Shown piece by piece: positions 28,227 through 37,400 of a stretch of 64,000 nucleotides of DNA. The notes beneath the pieces were generated by a model. That model had not been told where the DNA came from. It worked only from the letters and a program-made list of their open reading frames with translations, and ran no database searches. Location of the stretch: the NCBI RefSeq assembly GCF_031323975.1, contig NZ_JAVIWS010000001.1, positions 3,534,001 through 3,598,000 of the forward strand, read 5' to 3'. The DNA is from Escherichia ruysiae. Its GTDB lineage: Bacteria > Pseudomonadota > Gammaproteobacteria > Enterobacterales > Enterobacteriaceae. How positions within the stretch are numbered: position 1 is the first letter of the stretch; every line of letters starts with the position of its first letter. Made by a program: the position numbers and the translations under genes.

Positions 28227-29598
28227 GAGTGTAATGAGTCAGCTACCGGGACAGGAACTCCCGGTTACCCGTGAAGTCCGTCGCCTGTACCTGACTGAAT
28301 ATGCCCGCCGGTGGCAGGATTTTCTGGTCAGTATTCACAGCATCAACAGCGCCGGGGAGGACGGTGGTCCGGGGCTGGCCTATGATCTTCAGGTGCTCCG
28401 TACCCTGGCCTCGCCAGATTCACCGTTGATGCGGCTGAGTAAAGCCGTGGTGGAGCAGACCACCCTGGTACCGCCGCTGGATGCACAGGCCAGACAAAAG
28501 CAGATGGCCCAGCGAGCGCAGGATCGGCTTTCCGGTAATGCGGGAAAAGTGGTACAGACGGCGAAGCTGTTCCAGGACATCCATCCAGAAGAACGTCTGG
28601 AGAAAACGCTGGTGGATGATCGTTTTGCCGCATTGCGGGAAGTTGTTTCCGGGCGTATGGACAGCGGACAAGGGGGCGGTGCACCACAGCTTAATTCGCT
28701 GCTGACGATGCTCAATGAATATTACACCCAGCTCACCATTGCAGACAGTGCACTGGCGGCAAGCACATTACCGGGCCGCATTTCGGCTGCGGATAAACTT
28801 CAACTGGAGGCAGCAAAACTACCCGCGCCGCTGAAAAATATTCTGCTGGATTTAACACTACAGGGGACACGCAAAATCAATGCCGGAACGGGTGAAGTGC
28901 TGAATGCGCAAATGGAGGCGGTGATCGGTGATGAGTGCCGTGACGCCATTGACGGGCGCTATCCCTTTACCGACAGCCCGCAGGAGGTCAGCGCGGACGA
29001 TTTTAACCGTATCTTTGCCAGCGGCGGCGTGCTGGATGCGTTCTGGACGAAACAACTGGCCCCGCTGGCGGACATTGCCAGCAATCCGTGGCGTTACAAA
29101 CCGACCGAAGGCAACATGACGCTGCACGGGCCAGATCTGGTGCCGTTTCAGGAGGCAGAACAAATCCGCCGCGTCTTTTTTAACGGGGAAGGCGGGAAAA
29201 AGTTTTCCTGGGCGATGCAGGTCCGCGTCGTGGATATGGATCCGGCCATCACCGAGCTGGTGATTGACATTGATGGGCAGGTGCTGCGTTACGCTCACGG
29301 CCCGGTCAGGCCGCTAAAAGTGAACTGGCCGGGGCCGCGTAATGGCTCAATGGCGGAAATCACCGCCAGCCCGCGCATCCGCCAGGACACCTCGACGCTG
29401 CTGACGAACGGGCCGTGGGCGCTGTTTCACCTGCTGGACGCGGGTAACGCGCAGGATACAGCGGTACGGGGAACGCAGCAGGTGGAGTACAGTTTTGATG
29501 GGCGACGGGTAGTGCTGGAAATCACCGCCGGGAGAGACTTTGACCCGGTGAACCGGGGACTACTGCAACGTTTCGCCTGCCCGGAGAGGGCGCTCTAA
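28204..29598 (+). CDS. tssM: TssM C-terminal periplasmic part (out of frame with the N-terminal part)
   Basis: This frame runs from the poly-A tract to the normal end of TssM. It holds the conserved YLTEYARRWQDFL, the helical periplasmic domain, and a C-terminal beta-rich domain (FPFTDSPQEVSADDF-like region, then WPGPRNGSMAEI) that contacts TssJ in other systems. The potential ATG at 28204 lacks a convincing ribosome site, so separate translation is unlikely. Its stop overlaps the tagF start (TAATG). Confidence 0.88.
   Translation: MRKKKTTESVMSQLPGQELPVTREVRRLYLTEYARRWQDFLVSIHSINSAGEDGGPGLAYDLQVLRTLASPDSPLMRLSKAVVEQTTLVPPLDAQARQKQMAQRAQDRLSGNAGKVVQTAKLFQDIHPEERLEKTLVDDRFAALREVVSGRMDSGQGGGAPQLNSLLTMLNEYYTQLTIADSALAASTLPGRISAADKLQLEAAKLPAPLKNILLDLTLQGTRKINAGTGEVLNAQMEAVIGDECRDAIDGRYPFTDSPQEVSADDFNRIFASGGVLDAFWTKQLAPLADIASNPWRYKPTEGNMTLHGPDLVPFQEAEQIRRVFFNGEGGKKFSWAMQVRVVDMDPAITELVIDIDGQVLRYAHGPVRPLKVNWPGPRNGSMAEITASPRIRQDTSTLLTNGPWALFHLLDAGNAQDTAVRGTQQVEYSFDGRRVVLEITAGRDFDPVNRGLLQRFACPERAL
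28210..28219 (+). repeat. A10 homopolymer at the tssM frame break
   Basis: Ten consecutive A residues lie exactly where tssM changes frame. Runs of this length are known sites of RNA polymerase slippage in E. coli and Shigella, and also of replication slippage and sequencing error. Confidence 0.95.
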
Positions 29599-30414
29599 TG
29601 CGCCGTGCTACGGCAGTATCGACCCCGTCGATGTTCGGTAGGTTGCCGGACCAGCGTGATTATGTGCGCTGGCGGGTGAGCGCGAACGAAGGACAGGTGT
29701 GGCAGGCGTGGCTGAACCAGCAGACGTGGCTTGGGCAGGGGCGGCATATTGTACTGCCGGAAGGAACGGATGCCGTGACGACGGGAGAGAATGACGGTTG
29801 GATGCACTTATCACCGCGTGAAAAGTCGGTGCTGCCGGAGCACCATCCGCTGCCGTGGAGCTTCGTCCTGTCGCCGGGGTTTTTACCCATTGGCGGGCGT
29901 GATGAATGGATGACAGGGGTACTGACCGCCTCGCGAGACAGCACGGGCAGGCCGTGGCCGCTGGTGATTTACCAGCGTGCCGGACGGGAATGGCTGGAAG
30001 AGAGTCTGGATGAAACGCAAGGCTGGCTGTACTGGCTGGCTGTACTGGCTGGCAAGACTGGCGGCAGTACATGTCTCACCACAGACAGAACGCTGTGGGC
30101 GGCTGGCGGAGCAGGCAGACCAGCTGTGGGCGATGTGGCGACCGGGGCCGCGCTGGGCGCAGTGGTTGCGTGGTTTGCGGCGTGTACCGCAGCGCAGCCG
30201 GGAACTCACCGACCTGCCGGACGCACCGGTAGTGGAACTGCCCGGCGTGCGGCACCTGCCGTGGCCGGGCTGGCCGGACAAAATGCTGACACAGGCACAA
30301 CAAGGGCAGGGGTGGTTCTGGCAGCAGAACAGCGAGGGGCGGTATGTGGATGCGCTGCGGCTGGAGAAAAAATCATGTGCCACGAATGCTGAGAATAGCT
30401 ATACAAAAATATGA
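29598..30414 (+). pseudogene. tagF: TagF/ImpM-like T6SS accessory gene, frameshifted
   Basis: The first frame gives a normal TagF N-terminus (FGRLPDQRDYVRWRVS near residue 13, then LPWSFVLSPGFLPIGG and WMTGVLTASRDSTGRPWPL) up to WLYWLAV. From there the sensible protein continues one frame over (RLAAVHVSPQTERC to LPGVRHLPWPGWPDKM and FWQQNSEGRYVDALRLE). The break falls on two adjacent copies of TGTACTGGCTGGC. With one copy the frame is continuous and gives about 267 residues. TagF represses T6SS firing in some species. The altered frame reads through to 30392 as an unlikely Ala/Gly-rich tail. Confidence 0.85.
30028..30053 (+). repeat. 13-bp tandem duplication inside tagF
   Basis: TGTACTGGCTGGC occurs at 30028-30040 and again at 30041-30053. 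The extra 13 bp shifts the tagF reading frame. Confidence 0.95.
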
Positions 30415-30447
30415 CGATAAACGTGTAGATGGGAAACAAATATACCC

Positions 30448-30540
30448 ATGAAATTCAAGTTGATTGCTATCTTCAGGCTATCCCTGGTCCCGTCTGCGTT
30501 GGCGGATAAGCAAGCATCTTCAGGTTTATTGGATATATAG
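30448..30540 (+). other. Short ORF resembling an isolated signal peptide
   Basis: Thirty codons encode MKFKLIAIFRLSLVPSALAD and a ten-residue tail before a stop. This looks like the start of an exported protein whose remainder is gone, perhaps a relic of an earlier immunity or lipoprotein gene. It is too short to support a function. Confidence 0.3.
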
Positions 30541-30558
30541 CAATATACGGAGGTGAAC

Positions 30559-31293
30559 ATGGGTAACTCTCATGATGAGGCTATTCAGCAGGCATATGAT
30601 GCTTATGACGACTTAATGCTGGATAAACGATATATCAGGGACAATGATGCCTGGGGCGATTTAAGAATTGACCGTGAAAATGGTGCAATCTCATTATTGC
30701 TGAGATGGAAATATAATTGGATAAAAAGATGGGATGCAAAAACTGATTGGACAGATATGGAGAAAAATGCCTTTCATGGGAAGGTTATTTTTGTCATTAA
30801 TCAAACATGGAATAATAAGGTTTTTTTATCCGTTTCTGGGAAGTCTGAGTTTGTTAGTAAGTTTAATGGTAAAGACTTACCCTTCACAATAGAAATAATT
30901 CAGACTGATCGTCATGGGTATTGGGATGTAGTGGTGTTTAAAATTGATAATGATGATCCAAATAGCTTTCGTCAGAGTAACATTGTCTGGAATAGTCGAT
31001 ACGTTGAATTTGACTCTAAAGATATAGTTGCAGCAGCTAAATGTCTTGGCTCATCAAAAGTTTGCCATGAGCAAATAGGGCTGTCTCACGAGCTTGGGCA
31101 TATTATTGGATATCTTACTGATGAATACTATAGTGACGATGCAGATAAAGCAACTACACCATTCTCCGGCGACGCCAGTGCGTTAATGAATATTGGTATG
31201 GAACTGCGCTCTCGTTATATGGAAAATGTCATTGAGCGGTTAAATAGAATGGTCCCGGGTTCTGAATTTTTTGTGAAAAGCGTAAAAAAATGA
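30559..31293 (+). CDS. Putative zinc metallopeptidase T6SS effector
   Basis: The 244-residue protein contains SHELGHIIG, a zincin HExxHxxG motif (His177, Glu178, His181), with DEYYSDD shortly after as a possible source of the third ligand. No signal peptide is present. I chose ATG 30559 since GGAGG lies 5 bases upstream. The gene is AT-rich relative to its neighbours, directly precedes vgrG, and its stop overlaps by 4 bp a gene for an exported protein. The arrangement matches an effector/immunity pair. The substrate and the family are not recognisable to me. Confidence 0.7.
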   Translation: MGNSHDEAIQQAYDAYDDLMLDKRYIRDNDAWGDLRIDRENGAISLLLRWKYNWIKRWDAKTDWTDMEKNAFHGKVIFVINQTWNNKVFLSVSGKSEFVSKFNGKDLPFTIEIIQTDRHGYWDVVVFKIDNDDPNSFRQSNIVWNSRYVEFDSKDIVAAAKCLGSSKVCHEQIGLSHELGHIIGYLTDEYYSDDADKATTPFSGDASALMNIGMELRSRYMENVIERLNRMVPGSEFFVKSVKK

Positions 31294-31661
31294 AGCTAAT
31301 ATACGCTGTGATTATTTTTTTGATAGTGGGTGGGGCGAAAAATAGCATGTCTGATATCCCTGAACATGCTTATCTGAATGCGAGTGGTGTGTATAATGGA
31401 GTTGAAGAGAATGTTTTATTAAATAACTATGGTAAGCCAGAGCATGAATTTATAAAGCCTCGTTATAAACTTGTCGGCGAGTATTATATCGAAATTGAAA
31501 ATACCTATCGCTCAACAAATCCTGAATTCAAAAATATCTCCATCAAAGAAATGTTTTGGCATTTGCGGCAGGATTTAAATCTTACATGTTTTTTTCATTA
31601 TAAAGATGGACAGTGGCGGGTTATTTCTTATTTTTTCTGGTCTCCGGGCGCTAAATTCTAA
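31290..31661 (+). CDS. Small exported protein, candidate immunity to the metallopeptidase
   Basis: The 123-residue protein begins with a Sec-type signal (MKLIYAVIIFLIVGGAKNS). The mature part has the pattern YGKPEHEFIKPRYKLVGEYY and an aromatic-rich end. Its ATG overlaps the effector stop (ATGA), indicating coupled translation. Periplasmic location suggests the toxin acts there or is intercepted there. The family is unknown. Confidence 0.6.
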   Translation: MKLIYAVIIFLIVGGAKNSMSDIPEHAYLNASGVYNGVEENVLLNNYGKPEHEFIKPRYKLVGEYYIEIENTYRSTNPEFKNISIKEMFWHLRQDLNLTCFFHYKDGQWRVISYFFWSPGAKF

Positions 31662-31685
31662 TCCGATATTAAAGGAATAAATATC

Positions 31686-33932
31686 ATGAGTTTTGTATCT
31701 ACGGGTAATAAATCTGGCAGTAACGGTGGGCCAGCTATCTCCACGCCACCGATAGCCGGAGAAAGTAGTGCTATAAGCGCAAGTTCAGCCGCAACCGATG
31801 TAGCTGATGCAGCCGAACAGATGGCAGAACAGGCAGTTGCAGATCTATTTGGTGCGCTTCCAGAACCGTCAGGACTGGTTAAAGCTGCAGTAGCTGCTGC
31901 GCAGGCCGCCGCCGCCGCGTCAGGGATCTCGGATATGGCTGGTGCAGCTCAGGATGCGGCGGCATCGCTTGCTGCCGCTGGTTCGGGGGCGCATAACGTC
32001 ACAGTAAGTGGTAGTGCGGTGCCGGCGCAGATTCTGCTGTTTGCAGGTATGAATGGTTCGGAAGGGCTTGGGAATCTGTTTTCCTATACAGTACAGCTTA
32101 AAACGCCTGACACCCTGAACCTCGGATATGTCTCCCCTGCTGCCAATCTGCCGCTCAAACCGATGGTGGGCAAAGACATGTGTGTCAATATCGAACTGGA
32201 CGGTGGTGGCAAACGGCATATCAGCGGGCTGGTGACGGCTGCGAGGGTAGTCGGTCACGAGGGGCGCTCAGTCACGTATGAATTGCGCATTGAACCGTGG
32301 TTGAAGCTGCTGACCCACACCAGCGACTACAAAGCCTTCCAGAACAAAACCGTGGTGGAGATTCTCGATGAAGTCCTGGCTGAATATTCTTTTCCGGTGG
32401 AAAAACGGCTGGTGGAAAATTATCCCCCCCGCGCCTGGCAGGTGCAGTATGGTGAAACCGATTTTGATTTCATCCAGCGCCTGATGCAGGAATGGGGTAT
32501 CTACTGGTGGTTTGAGCACAGCGAGAACAGCCACACGCTGGTACTGGCTGATGCCATCAATGGTCATAAAACGTGCCCGGACTCGCCGCTGGTAGAGTGG
32601 CACCAGGAAGGACTGAAGCTCGATAAGGAATTTATCCACACCATTACGGCCAGTGAGAGGCTGCGTACTGGAAAGTGGGTGCTGGACGATTTTGATTTTA
32701 TGAAGCCGCGTTCACTGCTGAAAAGTACCGTGGCTAATCCGCGTGATACCGGTCATGCTGAATATGAGCATTACGAATGGCCTGGTGATTACTTCACTAT
32801 GGGGGAAGGCGAGATGCTGACGCGCATTCGTATGGAAGCGCAGCGCAGCCCTGGCAGCCGGGTTGGAGGGGCGGGGAATATCCGCACCCTCATGACTGGT
32901 TACACCTTTACGTTGATGAATCATCCGACGGCGGAGGTCAACCAGGAATATCTGCTGGTGCAGACCACACTGTTTTTACGGGACAATGCGCAGTACAGCG
33001 GCCAGGACCAGCATTTTACCTATGTCACCACGTTCGAACTGCACCCTACCAGTGAAGTCTACCGCCCACAGCGAACCCTGAGCAAACCCCATACCAAAGG
33101 CCCGCAGAGCGCCATCGTCACCGGTCCGGCGGGGCAGGAGATCTGGACGGATAAATATGGCCGGGTGAAGGTGCAGTTTGGCTGGGATCGTTATGGTAAC
33201 AATGACGAAAACAGCTCCTGCTGGGTCCGTGTTAGCTATCCGTGGGCGGGAAAAGGATTCGGCATGATCCAGATCCCGCGTATTGGCCAGGAAGTGCTGG
33301 TGGATTTCAAAAATGGTGACCCGGATTTACCCATCATCGTGGGGCGGACATACAACCAGGACACGATGCCGCCGTGGGGATTGCCTGGTGCAGCGACGCA
33401 AAGTGGGTTTTACAGCCACACAATTGGTGGGGGGCCGACGAATGCCAACGCCCTGCGTTTTGAGGATAAACCTGGTGGGGAAGAGGTCTGGTTGCATGCC
33501 GAGAAAGATCAGCGCATTGAAGTAAATAATAATGAAAGCCACTGGGTGGGGAATAATCGACTTAAAGTTATTGATAAAACAGAAACAGCGATTATTGGTG
33601 AGAAACGTTCTCTTACAGTTCAGACGGATGATACTTCCCTTGCCGGAGGAGATAAAACAATTCAGACCGTACAGAATTTACGCTTTGCAGCGGGAGATTC
33701 CATTATTCTTAGCTGCGGAGAAACTATCCTACAAATGACCAGTGACGGAATATTTAATATAACCTGTAAGAACTTTAATATTACTGCAACAGAGAACGGA
33801 AAAATAAATACACAATCAGGGCAGCTTGATTTAAACATGAATGACAGAAAGGCAGATATATCGCCGCCTGGCACATTAGAGAAAACTACTCTTCAGACGG
33901 CGATAGATATCACCTTCATGACTGAAAAATAA
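31686..33932 (+). CDS. vgrG: VgrG (TssI) spike protein with Ala-rich N-terminal extension
   Basis: This 748-residue spike protein has the gp27-like part ([22 protein letters not shown]) and the gp5-like OB domain ([51 protein letters not shown]), followed by a beta-helix needle. The first 100 residues are unusual: low complexity and rich in Ala, Ser and Gly, with a long run of alternating Ala-rich helices ([20 protein letters not shown]). No enzymatic domain is visible after the needle. It lies upstream of eagR and rhs, so it is the expected carrier of the Rhs effector. Confidence 0.94.
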   Translation: MSFVSTGNKSGSNGGPAISTPPIAGESSAISASSAATDVADAAEQMAEQAVADLFGALPEPSGLVKAAVAAAQAAAAASGISDMAGAAQDAAASLAAAGSGAHNVTVSGSAVPAQILLFAGMNGSEGLGNLFSYTVQLKTPDTLNLGYVSPAANLPLKPMVGKDMCVNIELDGGGKRHISGLVTAARVVGHEGRSVTYELRIEPWLKLLTHTSDYKAFQNKTVVEILDEVLAEYSFPVEKRLVENYPPRAWQVQYGETDFDFIQRLMQEWGIYWWFEHSENSHTLVLADAINGHKTCPDSPLVEWHQEGLKLDKEFIHTITASERLRTGKWVLDDFDFMKPRSLLKSTVANPRDTGHAEYEHYEWPGDYFTMGEGEMLTRIRMEAQRSPGSRVGGAGNIRTLMTGYTFTLMNHPTAEVNQEYLLVQTTLFLRDNAQYSGQDQHFTYVTTFELHPTSEVYRPQRTLSKPHTKGPQSAIVTGPAGQEIWTDKYGRVKVQFGWDRYGNNDENSSCWVRVSYPWAGKGFGMIQIPRIGQEVLVDFKNGDPDLPIIVGRTYNQDTMPPWGLPGAATQSGFYSHTIGGGPTNANALRFEDKPGGEEVWLHAEKDQRIEVNNNESHWVGNNRLKVIDKTETAIIGEKRSLTVQTDDTSLAGGDKTIQTVQNLRFAAGDSIILSCGETILQMTSDGIFNITCKNFNITATENGKINTQSGQLDLNMNDRKADISPPGTLEKTTLQTAIDITFMTEK

Positions 33933-33978
33933 ATCACAACCATTATTAAATATTTTATTCAAAGGGACTCTTTCCATT

Positions 33979-34431
33979 ATGACGGAATATTATGTAAATG
34001 AAGCCGTTCTGTCTTTCGACGGCAATATATCTCAGGACAGTACCATTAATATGCTGCGCCTCAGTGATCCCGATGCCGCATTAATTATCAGCCGGGGCCA
34101 GATGCAGGAGGGAGACGAATTAGCCTCTCAGGTTGAACAGCAGATGAAAAAACTGGAAAAGCAGGTTAAGGAGCTGCACTACACGCCCGTGCAGGTGACC
34201 CGGGTGGGGATTAATGACGGCGAAGAAGGGCTGGAGATACAGAGTCAGTTTCTCCGGGGTAACGAGCAGGTGTACCAGTGTCAGGTGGCATTTGTATTGC
34301 CGGGTGAGCGGGTCATGATGGCCTTCACCTACGCCAGAACCACACCGCTGACCCCGGCAGACATGACGCGCTGGGCTGAAATTAAAAAGAATCTGCGCTT
34401 CAGGATGCGGCAGGAAGCCAGGACGAATTAA
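33979..34431 (+). CDS. eagR: EagR-type (DcrB/DUF1795) Rhs effector chaperone
   Basis: The 150-residue protein resembles the DcrB fold: YYVNEAVLSFDGNISQDSTINML at the start, VQVTRVGINDGEEGLEIQSQF in the middle and ERVMMAFTYARTTPLTPAD at the end. EagR proteins bind the N-terminal transmembrane helices of PAAR/Rhs effectors and help load them on VgrG. It lies between vgrG and rhs (18 bp before rhs), the characteristic place. No signal peptide, as expected. Confidence 0.9.
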   Translation: MTEYYVNEAVLSFDGNISQDSTINMLRLSDPDAALIISRGQMQEGDELASQVEQQMKKLEKQVKELHYTPVQVTRVGINDGEEGLEIQSQFLRGNEQVYQCQVAFVLPGERVMMAFTYARTTPLTPADMTRWAEIKKNLRFRMRQEARTN

Positions 34432-34449
34432 TCACACAGGGAACGGGAC

Positions 34450-37400
34450 ATGGAAGAGGCATTCTGGGCGGCAAGGCAGGGGGATGCCCTGCTGCATACG
34501 TCGTTTATGGCAGATGTGCTGGGGGCTGTGCTGGAAGTGGCGGCAAATGTCGTTATTGATGCCCTCATTGTCGGGGCTGCCACGGTGCTGGCAGCGTCAG
34601 CGGGGGTGACGCTGGGGTGCACGGCCGTCGTGCTGATCGGTTTTGTGGCGGGGGTGGCGATGGTGTACACCGGCGTGACAGAAACGGTCAGCGAAGCCTG
34701 TTCTGCCCTCGCTGATATGTTGTTCCCGCCTCAGACTGAAGGTTACATCCTCACCGGCTCTGGTGACACATTGATCAACAGCAAACCTGCCGCGCGGGCA
34801 GCAGCCACTGCGGTATCGCGGCAGGAGATTGAGGCGCAGGAAGCGCAGGTGAAGGCGGAACAGGAAGAAGCGCAGCGTCAGGAGGACGCCAGAACATTCC
34901 GGGATGTGGCCGGGGAATATCTGGAAATGGCGGGGGCCATAGCCCTGGCGGTTAACCCGGTGACAGGACCTGTGCTGATGTCCCGGGCGCTGTCCGGCCA
35001 GCTCAGTACGGAAGAAGGGCGTGCTGAGCTGGTGGATGGCGTGACACATTTTGTGTCGGAACTGTGGCAGCCCACTGTGGCCAGTGCGGCTCCGGGCTCC
35101 ACCCCGACCCCTGACGATAAAATCGACTGCCATAAACATCCCTCCTCACTGACTCAGTTACTCGCACAAAAAAAAGCCGCCTTTCTGGATGACCCTGCGG
35201 GAACGGTCCTTAACCTGTTCAGTCCGGACGGTATGCTGGAAACCGCCTTTCAGGGCGTGAATGCGGTTATTGGCAGTATCAGCAATCTGTTCAGAGATGA
35301 TGACGAACCGCCAGCGGCGGAGTATATCGCGGAAGGCGCTCGGGATGTGCGTATCAACAGCCAGCCGGCGGCACGCAGCGGGGCACGCTGTACCTGTGAG
35401 GCCCGGGTGGTGAATGAGCCGGGGGACGGGGCGTTTGTGTCACCGGATGTCCGCATTGGGGGGCCGTTACTGGTGGTCAGGGATATCAGAAGCGGCAGGT
35501 CGCAGATAACCCTGGTGGCAACCGTGGCGCTGATGTTTCTCCGCCCGGGCAAAATGCTTTCTAAAATCGCCTGTTTTGCTGCCGGTGTCGGGATGAGCAT
35601 GATAACACAGAAGGCCATCAGCGCCCTTCCACATCCGGTCAACGCCGCCACCGGAGCCAAATATCTGGCGGATGACGACGATTTCGACTTCAGCCTGCCG
35701 GGTCACTTTCCGCTGGACTGGCAGCGTGTGTACAGCAGTCGTGACGAGCGCACGGATGGGATGTTCGGTCAGGGCTGGAGTGTGATGTATGAAGTGAGCC
35801 TCGAGCGCACACCGGGTAACGCGGACGAAAACTGCATGACCTTTGTGTCGGGTATGGGGCGACGCCTGGATATGGAAGCCGTGCTGCCGGGGAGCGGGTT
35901 TTACAGTCCCGGTGAAGGACTGGCAGTACGGCGTGGTGAGCAGGGGCACTGGCTTATCAGCAGCGATGATGGACAGTTTTTTCTGTTTGAAGCCGACCCG
36001 CATCACCCGCAGCGCCAGCGGCTGAAAATGCTGGGCGACCGTAACAGCAACTGTCTGAATCTGTACCACGACGAGCTGGGGCGCATCACGCAAATCAGTG
36101 GTGAACAGCGGCGTCCGTGCATCCGTCTGCATTACGACCTGGCGGCGCATCCCCGTCGGGTGACGCAGATTTATCAGCATTTCCCTGATACTGCACCTTT
36201 ACTGCTGCGTCGTTACAGTTATGACGCCGCCGGGCAGCTGACCGGCGTGTACGACAGTACCGGCCACCTGCTGCGCGAGTTTGCCTACAACGATAATCAC
36301 TGCATGACCCTGCACCGCCAGCCGGGCGGCGAGGGATATTATTATCAGTGGGGCTGGTATGACGGTCCGGATGACGCAGCGTGGCGGGTGACGGGGCACC
36401 ACACGGACAGCGGTGAACAGTACCGGCTGGCGTGGAACCTGGCGGCGCGCAGGCTGTGCGTGACGGACGGTCTGGGGCGCACGCGTTATCATCAGTGGGA
36501 TGCGCAGAACCAGGTGACGGCGTACCGGGACGAGGCCGGGCAGGTGATGACGTTCCGCTGGAGCGACGAAGAACGGCTGCTGCTGGGGATGACCGATGCT
36601 CAGGGCGGCAGATGGCGCTATGTGTATGACCGTCAGGGGCATATCACGGAGACGCACGACCCAATGGGGCGGGTGTCGCAGACGCAGTGGCACCCGGTGT
36701 GGCACGAACCGGAGACGGAGGTGGATGCGGGGGGCAACAGCTGGCGCTGTGAGTACGATGAACGCGGCAATCTTCTTGCCGTGACCGACCCGCTGCAACA
36801 GAGCACCCGGTATCAGTATGACCGCCACGGCCAGGTGGTGCAGATAACCGACGCACGCGGGGGAAATAAATACCTTCAGTGGAACGAAGACGGGCAGCTG
36901 ATGCGGCACACGGACTGCTCCGGCTCGCAGACGGCCTGGTTCTATGATGAACGCACGCGGCTGATACGGATGACAGACGCGCAGAGCCACAGCACGCGCT
37001 ACGGGTATGACGACAGCGGTCACCTGGTGGAGGTGATACTGGCGGACGGTCGCACGGCGCGTTACCAGCCGGATGCGGCGGGCAGGCTGGTGAAATACAC
37101 CAGCCCGGCAGGGCAGATAACGCGCTGGCAGCGCGACGGGCAGGGGCGGGTGCGCATCCGCACGGACGCGGCGGGGCGCAGGACGGGGTTCGGGTACGAC
37201 GCCTACGGGCGTCTGGTCACGCTGACAAACGAGAACGGAGAAAGCTACCGGTTCCGCCACGATGTGCTGGATCGTCTGGCGGAGCAGATAAATCCGGACT
37301 GCTGCCGTCAGGCGTACCGTTACAACGCGCTGAACGCGGTCACGGAGGTGGTGTTCACGGGCGACCAGGGCGGAGAAATCCGCCACCGGCTGATGCGTGA

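Noticed and set aside
28204..28240. Independent translation of the TssM C-terminal part from ATG 28204
   Set aside because: No ribosome site precedes it, and it would begin in the middle of a periplasmic domain with no signal peptide.
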